The notes below the pieces were generated by a model, which saw only the letters and a list, made by a program, of their open reading frames with translations, was not told the DNA's origin and ran no database searches. The translations under genes and the position numbers were made by a program. From contig CAMLKY010000106.1 in the NCBI GenBank assembly GCA_946480545.1, positions 1-6,808 on the forward strand: a DNA stretch of 6,808 bases, in the 5' to 3' direction. This document shows positions 6,800 to 6,808 of this stretch, one piece after another. How positions within the stretch are numbered: position 1 is the stretch's first letter; each line of letters opens with the position of its first letter. This DNA comes from an uncultured Acidobacteriota bacterium. Its GTDB lineage: Bacteria; Acidobacteriota; Blastocatellia; Pyrinomonadales; Pyrinomonadaceae.

Positions 6800-6808
6800 T
6801 CATACGCG

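Overview
The window looks like chromosomal core and accessory DNA from a GC-rich diderm (Gram-negative) bacterium. The lpxK gene requires lipid A synthesis, and exported and lipoprotein signal sequences are present. The style of the proteins (a Ser/Asn-rich exported helical protein, a GT-C-like membrane protein with a WDDFP-containing periplasmic domain) reminds me of Acidobacteriota, class Blastocatellia. That placement is an impression from protein style, not a demonstrated assignment.

Layout: (1) 57-1847, minus strand: a 596-residue exported, mostly alpha-helical protein of unknown function. Its true start is set by a GGAGG ribosome binding site, not by the longest open frame. (2) 1848-1966: a short divergent intergenic region with a possible promoter and an imperfect spaced inverted repeat. 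(3) 1967-3607, plus strand: trpG/pabA, the glutamine amidotransferase subunit of anthranilate or aminodeoxychorismate synthase, then an AT-rich 54-bp spacer, then lpxK, the lipid A 4'-kinase. (4) 6772-3558, minus strand: a compact four-gene run converging on lpxK. In transcription order it holds a GT-C-like polytopic membrane protein that appears to lack its N-terminal part, a small lipoprotein (ATGA overlap), an AI-2E family permease (27-bp gap), and a 53-residue single-span membrane protein that starts directly after the permease stop codon and overlaps the 3' end of lpxK antisense.

The four minus-strand genes are probably one transcription unit devoted to the cell envelope: a putative polyprenyl-phosphate-dependent sugar transferase relative, an outer or inner membrane lipoprotein, a permease and a small membrane protein. 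Facing lpxK, they suggest an envelope-biogenesis neighbourhood, but no shared pathway is proved by the sequence. I found no RNA genes, CRISPR arrays, insertion sequences, phage genes or clear intrinsic terminators. The right edge shows an in-frame stop inside what looks like continuing coding sequence, which could be a real truncation or an error at a sequence end.
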